Shown piece by piece: positions 61,101-64,000 of a DNA stretch of 64,000 bases. The stretch lies in the NCBI GenBank assembly GCA_013398175.1, contig VZRZ01005945.1, positions 1,393,941-1,457,940 on the forward strand, given 5' to 3'. Numbering within the stretch: position 1 is the stretch's first letter; each line of letters starts with the position of its first letter. The DNA comes from Climacteris rufus. Taxonomy: Eukaryota > Chordata > Aves > Passeriformes > Climacteridae. A program made the translations under genes and the position numbers. The notes beneath the pieces were generated by a model. That model saw nothing but the letters and a program-made list of their open reading frames with translations, had not been told where the DNA came from and did no database searches.

Positions 61101-62215
61101 AAATTAACAAACAGTAGAGGAAGAGGTGGGAAGGGAGACAAAGGGATTCTTGGGAGCACCTCTGACGTTTTGGAATATTTGATGGGCATGAATTTCACAT
61201 ATCTATTTCTAGTCCAGCTCGCTGAGGTGTGTACTGGGGATGCATGATTTCAGCACCAGCTTCACTGTACAGATGAAGTTTCTTTCCCTGTTCCACTGTA
61301 AAATGCTATGTGCTAATAAAACTACAGGGATAAAAAACTAGATCTCTTGATAAGTATAAACATTTTTGAGAGGAAGGTTATCCACCAAATAATAGCCGTG
61401 TAAACCACACAAAAAATGCTGTTCCTTTGTCCTTTCAGTAAAAGTATTGAACTATTCATTGTCTTCACTCATATTCAACTGTAATTGCACTTATAAACAA
61501 TAAGAATTCAATAAGAAAAGTGAAAGGACCAATATCAATTTACTTTTCTCAGTAAGGCAAAGCTTTATTGAATTTTTCATAATCTCTGAGAACCAGAGTT
61601 TTTTCAAGTGTGCAGTCAAAGGGGGAAATTTGGAATCCTAAATTAAGCCCAGGGAGAAAAAGATGTCAAGGTATAATTCATATAACTGACTTTCTGAACA
61701 CTGGACATGGTGCTTAATGACTACTGATTACTCAGGATAGGTTAGAGTTCTTATGCCTTAATTTGAGGATTGTGACTGATTGAAAAGTTGAGGGCAATTT
61801 GTTTTCCTGTGAAAAAGAGCAGATTCTTCAGTGCTGGGGCTTTGCTACAGGCTGAAATAGGAAGGACTGGAATCTGTGTAGACTGCTGAAAGGGACCTTC
61901 AGGCAAGAAGTGGATTGAGGAGATGGGCTCTGGTATAACATTGGTATACAGGAACACTTGAAGGCAAGACAGCTGCAGAAACCACAGCTGGGAGCTGTTT
62001 TACCAGCTTTGCTTGATACTGAATTATTTTTAATTTGGAGTAACTTGCTAGACAGGAATAACACAAGGTCACACCTACTTGGTTGATCTACCGACTTACA
62101 CACGAGCAGGAAAAACAGGCCATTTTGAGAAAGCAATTCAAGACTAGACTAAACTACTTTACTGTATTCTACTGGCTAACACAAGGTTATTTTTATGTGC
62201 ATTTTTTATATCTGT
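58186..62215. other. Unique AT-rich non-coding DNA, no gene seen
   Basis: No gene, repeat family or motif cluster is recognised. Frames of up to 102 codons (61828-62136, minus) are unsupported. Small T runs are scattered throughout. Confidence 0.6.
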
Positions 62216-62712
62216 AAATGACCCCACCTGCAGTACTGCATCCAGCTCTGGGGACCCCAGCATGAGAAGGACATGGACCTCCTGAAGTGAGTCCTGAGGA
62301 GGCAATAAAGATGATCGGAGAGCTGGAGTACCTCTCCTGTGAGGAAAGGCTGAGAAAGTTGGATCTGTTCAGCTTGGAGAAGGCTTCCAGTGTCTGAAGG
62401 GGCTGCAACAAAGCTGGAGAGGGACTTTTTACAAGGGCATGTGCTGATAAAAGAAGGGGGAGTGGCATTAAACTGAAAGAGGGTAGGTGTAGATTAGATG
62501 TTAGAAAGAAATTCTTTACTGTGAAGGTGGAAAGGCACTGGAACAGGTTGCCCAGAGAACCTGAATGCCCAGTTTCTGGAAATGTTCAAGGCCAGTTTGG
62601 ATGGGGCCCTGAGCAAGTTGATCTAGTGGAAGGTGTCCCTGCCCATAGCAGCAGAGTTGGGCTGGATAATCTTTTATCTGCCTTCCAATCCAAACCATTC
62701 TATGATTCTGTG
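62216..62712 (+). mobile_element. CR1 LINE fragment, sense, young, with intact 3' tail
   Basis: The stretch runs CACCTGCAGTACTGCATCC, GCTCTGGGGACCCCAGCATG, AAGATGATCGGAGAGCTGG, TGGAGAGGGACTTTTTACAAG, AAGAAATTCTTTACTGTGAA, CACTGGAACAGGTTGCCCAG, GGAAGGTGTCCCTGCCCATA and CCATTCTATGATTCTGTG. This is the complete sense order of the reverse-transcriptase C-terminal region and 3' UTR, including the tail repeat. An internal deletion is visible near 62381-62395, where the usual segment between the EKAS-like and FQ-like codons is shortened. Frames at 62193-62739 belong to this repeat. Confidence 0.93.
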
Positions 62713-62930
62713 AAATGTGTTATTAATGCCAAAGATTAAATCAGTGATATACATAAGCAGATGAAGTGAGATGGCAGGGACAAAACAACAGATGGATCCT
62801 TCAAACACTTGTACATAGTGTTTATTCCTGTTTTTATTGTGGGAAAGAGTGAGCTAGGTAAAGAAGATCTTTGTTATTGGAGTAAAACACCTGAAAGGGA
62901 GAAGGGGTGCACTGAATGTAATGAATAACA
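62713..62930. other. Short unique stretch between CR1 and hexanucleotide array
   Basis: Nothing is recognised in these 218 bases. Confidence 0.6.
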
Positions 62931-62994
62931 GTAGGAGTAGGAGTAGGAGTAGGAGTAGGAGTAGGAGTAGGAGTAGGAGTAGGAGTAGGAGTAG
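62931..62994. repeat. GTAGGA hexanucleotide microsatellite, about 10.7 copies
   Basis: Sixty-four bases of perfect GTAGGA repeats. In one frame this translates as alternating Ser-Arg, giving the appearance of an RS-domain protein at 62921-63214. No other feature of a splicing factor is present, and that frame ends in unrelated sequence. Confidence 0.97.
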
Positions 62995-64000
62995 TGCACC
63001 ACTAGTGTATTACTGTTATGAGTGGAATAACATCAACTGTCTTCCTGTGCGAAGTGACCTCTTCTGTGGAATGTCCTTCTCACTGGAATACCAAGAATTT
63101 TGTTCCCATAGTTTCACTGAGACAAAACTTAACTTCTGTTTCTTTGACAGGTCCTATTTGCTTATTCTTTTTTTGAGAAATAGTTTAGGGTCAACGGTAT
63201 TTCTGGATTTTTAGGTTTGTGGTAGTAAAACCAGTAATAAATCCAAGCATATGGAATGTAAATTTGCTTTGATGTAAGATGCTCTTTTTTGTTGAAACAT
63301 AGTTCTCATAAGTATGTTGGGAATGGAAAAACACAGAAATAAACCTCATTATCACTAGCAAAAGAAAATCCCACACTTGGCCTTATTAATCCATAACTGG
63401 AACTTTTACAGGATATTTCTCTTTGAGTTGGAGCTGTAGCAGCCAGTGTAGAGTGCACTGGCTCACAGCATGGATGTGTTCATTAGCTCCAGCATCTTTT
63501 CTTCAAGCTGTTAGAACAAGAAAAGAAAAGCAAATCTGTTTGTTTGCTATTTCATATTCATGTACTTTCTCCTTTTTAGTGCCCTGACTGACAGCCTGGG
63601 TGTGCATTGTCCGATGTTTTCACTTCAAGCCCATGACCTCAATTCACCTATCACTCACTCCCATCATGTCAGCTGAGCCTTTTGTGGATGTCCATTATTC
63701 ACACACTGTATTGTGTTATGATGAATTACCCTCTTGGGAATTTTAGGACATCTTAATCCCAATCTGACAGATCTCTCTGTGATAAATAATTGACAAGTCC
63801 CTATGCTAAATGCAAGTACATCAGACAATGTAGATTTTTGACAGCTTTTACTGAATAAAAAGAAACAAGAAAACATGCCTTCAGCAGTGTTCAGCAGCTT
63901 CCATCTCTCATTTTCATTTTCATTGGATGCTTTTCTACCAAAAGATTGCATGCAGGAGGGGAGGGAGATTCATTATGATTTTTATCCTTAGTTGTTTTCC
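62995..64000. other. Unique AT-rich non-coding DNA with one hairpin
   Basis: An inverted repeat at 63433-63469 pairs AGCCAGTG (63441-63448) with CACTGGCT (63456-63463) around a 7-base loop. It is extended after a bulge by GCTGT (63433-63437) with ACAGC (63465-63469). It is too short for a typical microRNA precursor. No gene is seen. Confidence 0.55.

Noticed and set aside
62931..62994. CRISPR-like direct repeats
   Set aside because: There are no spacers. It is a contiguous 6-bp microsatellite in an animal genome.
62921..63214. Ser-Arg repeat protein resembling a splicing factor
   Set aside because: It is a translation of a perfect GTAGGA microsatellite. No RNA-binding domain or conserved context is present.

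Overview
The window looks like non-coding nuclear DNA from a bird. The evidence is about ten truncated CR1 LINE copies, most starting or ending in the avian CR1 3' signature (GGTTGGAAGGGACC on one strand, or an ATTCTATGATTCT-type tail on the other), together with sparse retroviral LTRs, an AT-rich background and a short GGGAC-type satellite. The LTR style at the left edge (a TGTCGTGGTTTGA start) and the GGGAC array would fit a songbird, but that narrower placement is inference. No complete protein-coding gene can be supported. No tRNA, rRNA, CRISPR array, operon or bacterial-type feature is visible. Open frames of 60 to 155 codons occur throughout, at the density expected by chance or inside repeats.

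Layout. Positions 1-303 are the start of a minus-strand LTR that runs off the left edge and abuts a minus-strand CR1 (304-870). Positions 871-19971 are mostly unique AT-rich DNA with an old CR1 (5510-6465), a perfect 23-bp palindrome (12206-12228), a cluster of developmental transcription-factor motifs (about 15690-15960) and a TA/TG/CA microsatellite (18154-18240). Two solo LTRs of one family lie at 19972-20280 and 26491-26804. Both are in plus orientation and each has its own perfect 6-bp target duplication (GTAGCC and CTGGAC). The second sits at the edge of a CpG-rich, promoter-like island (about 25850-26490), whose minus strand shows a GC box, CCAAT boxes and a TATA-like box in the classical order.

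The middle (26805-36390) is unique DNA with a few CR1 pieces, a 29-T run and T/G-rich low complexity. Positions 36394-37500 form a second GC-rich island, broken by a 757-base assembly gap (36542-37298). The gap is bordered on the left by a CCCGT array and on the right by its CpG-decayed form CCCAT, so a G-quadruplex-capable satellite probably caused it.

The right half (37500-64000) is AT-rich intergenic or intronic DNA. It holds a CpG-containing, conserved-looking block near 51060-51340, CR1 pieces at 54537, 56841, 58080 and 62216, and an AGTAGG hexanucleotide array (62931-62994).

The overall picture is a gene-poor stretch or a very large intron. The most notable items are the two GC-rich islands, which may be unannotated promoters, the solo LTR next to one of them, and the enhancer-like blocks. 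I found no convincing undescribed multi-gene system.
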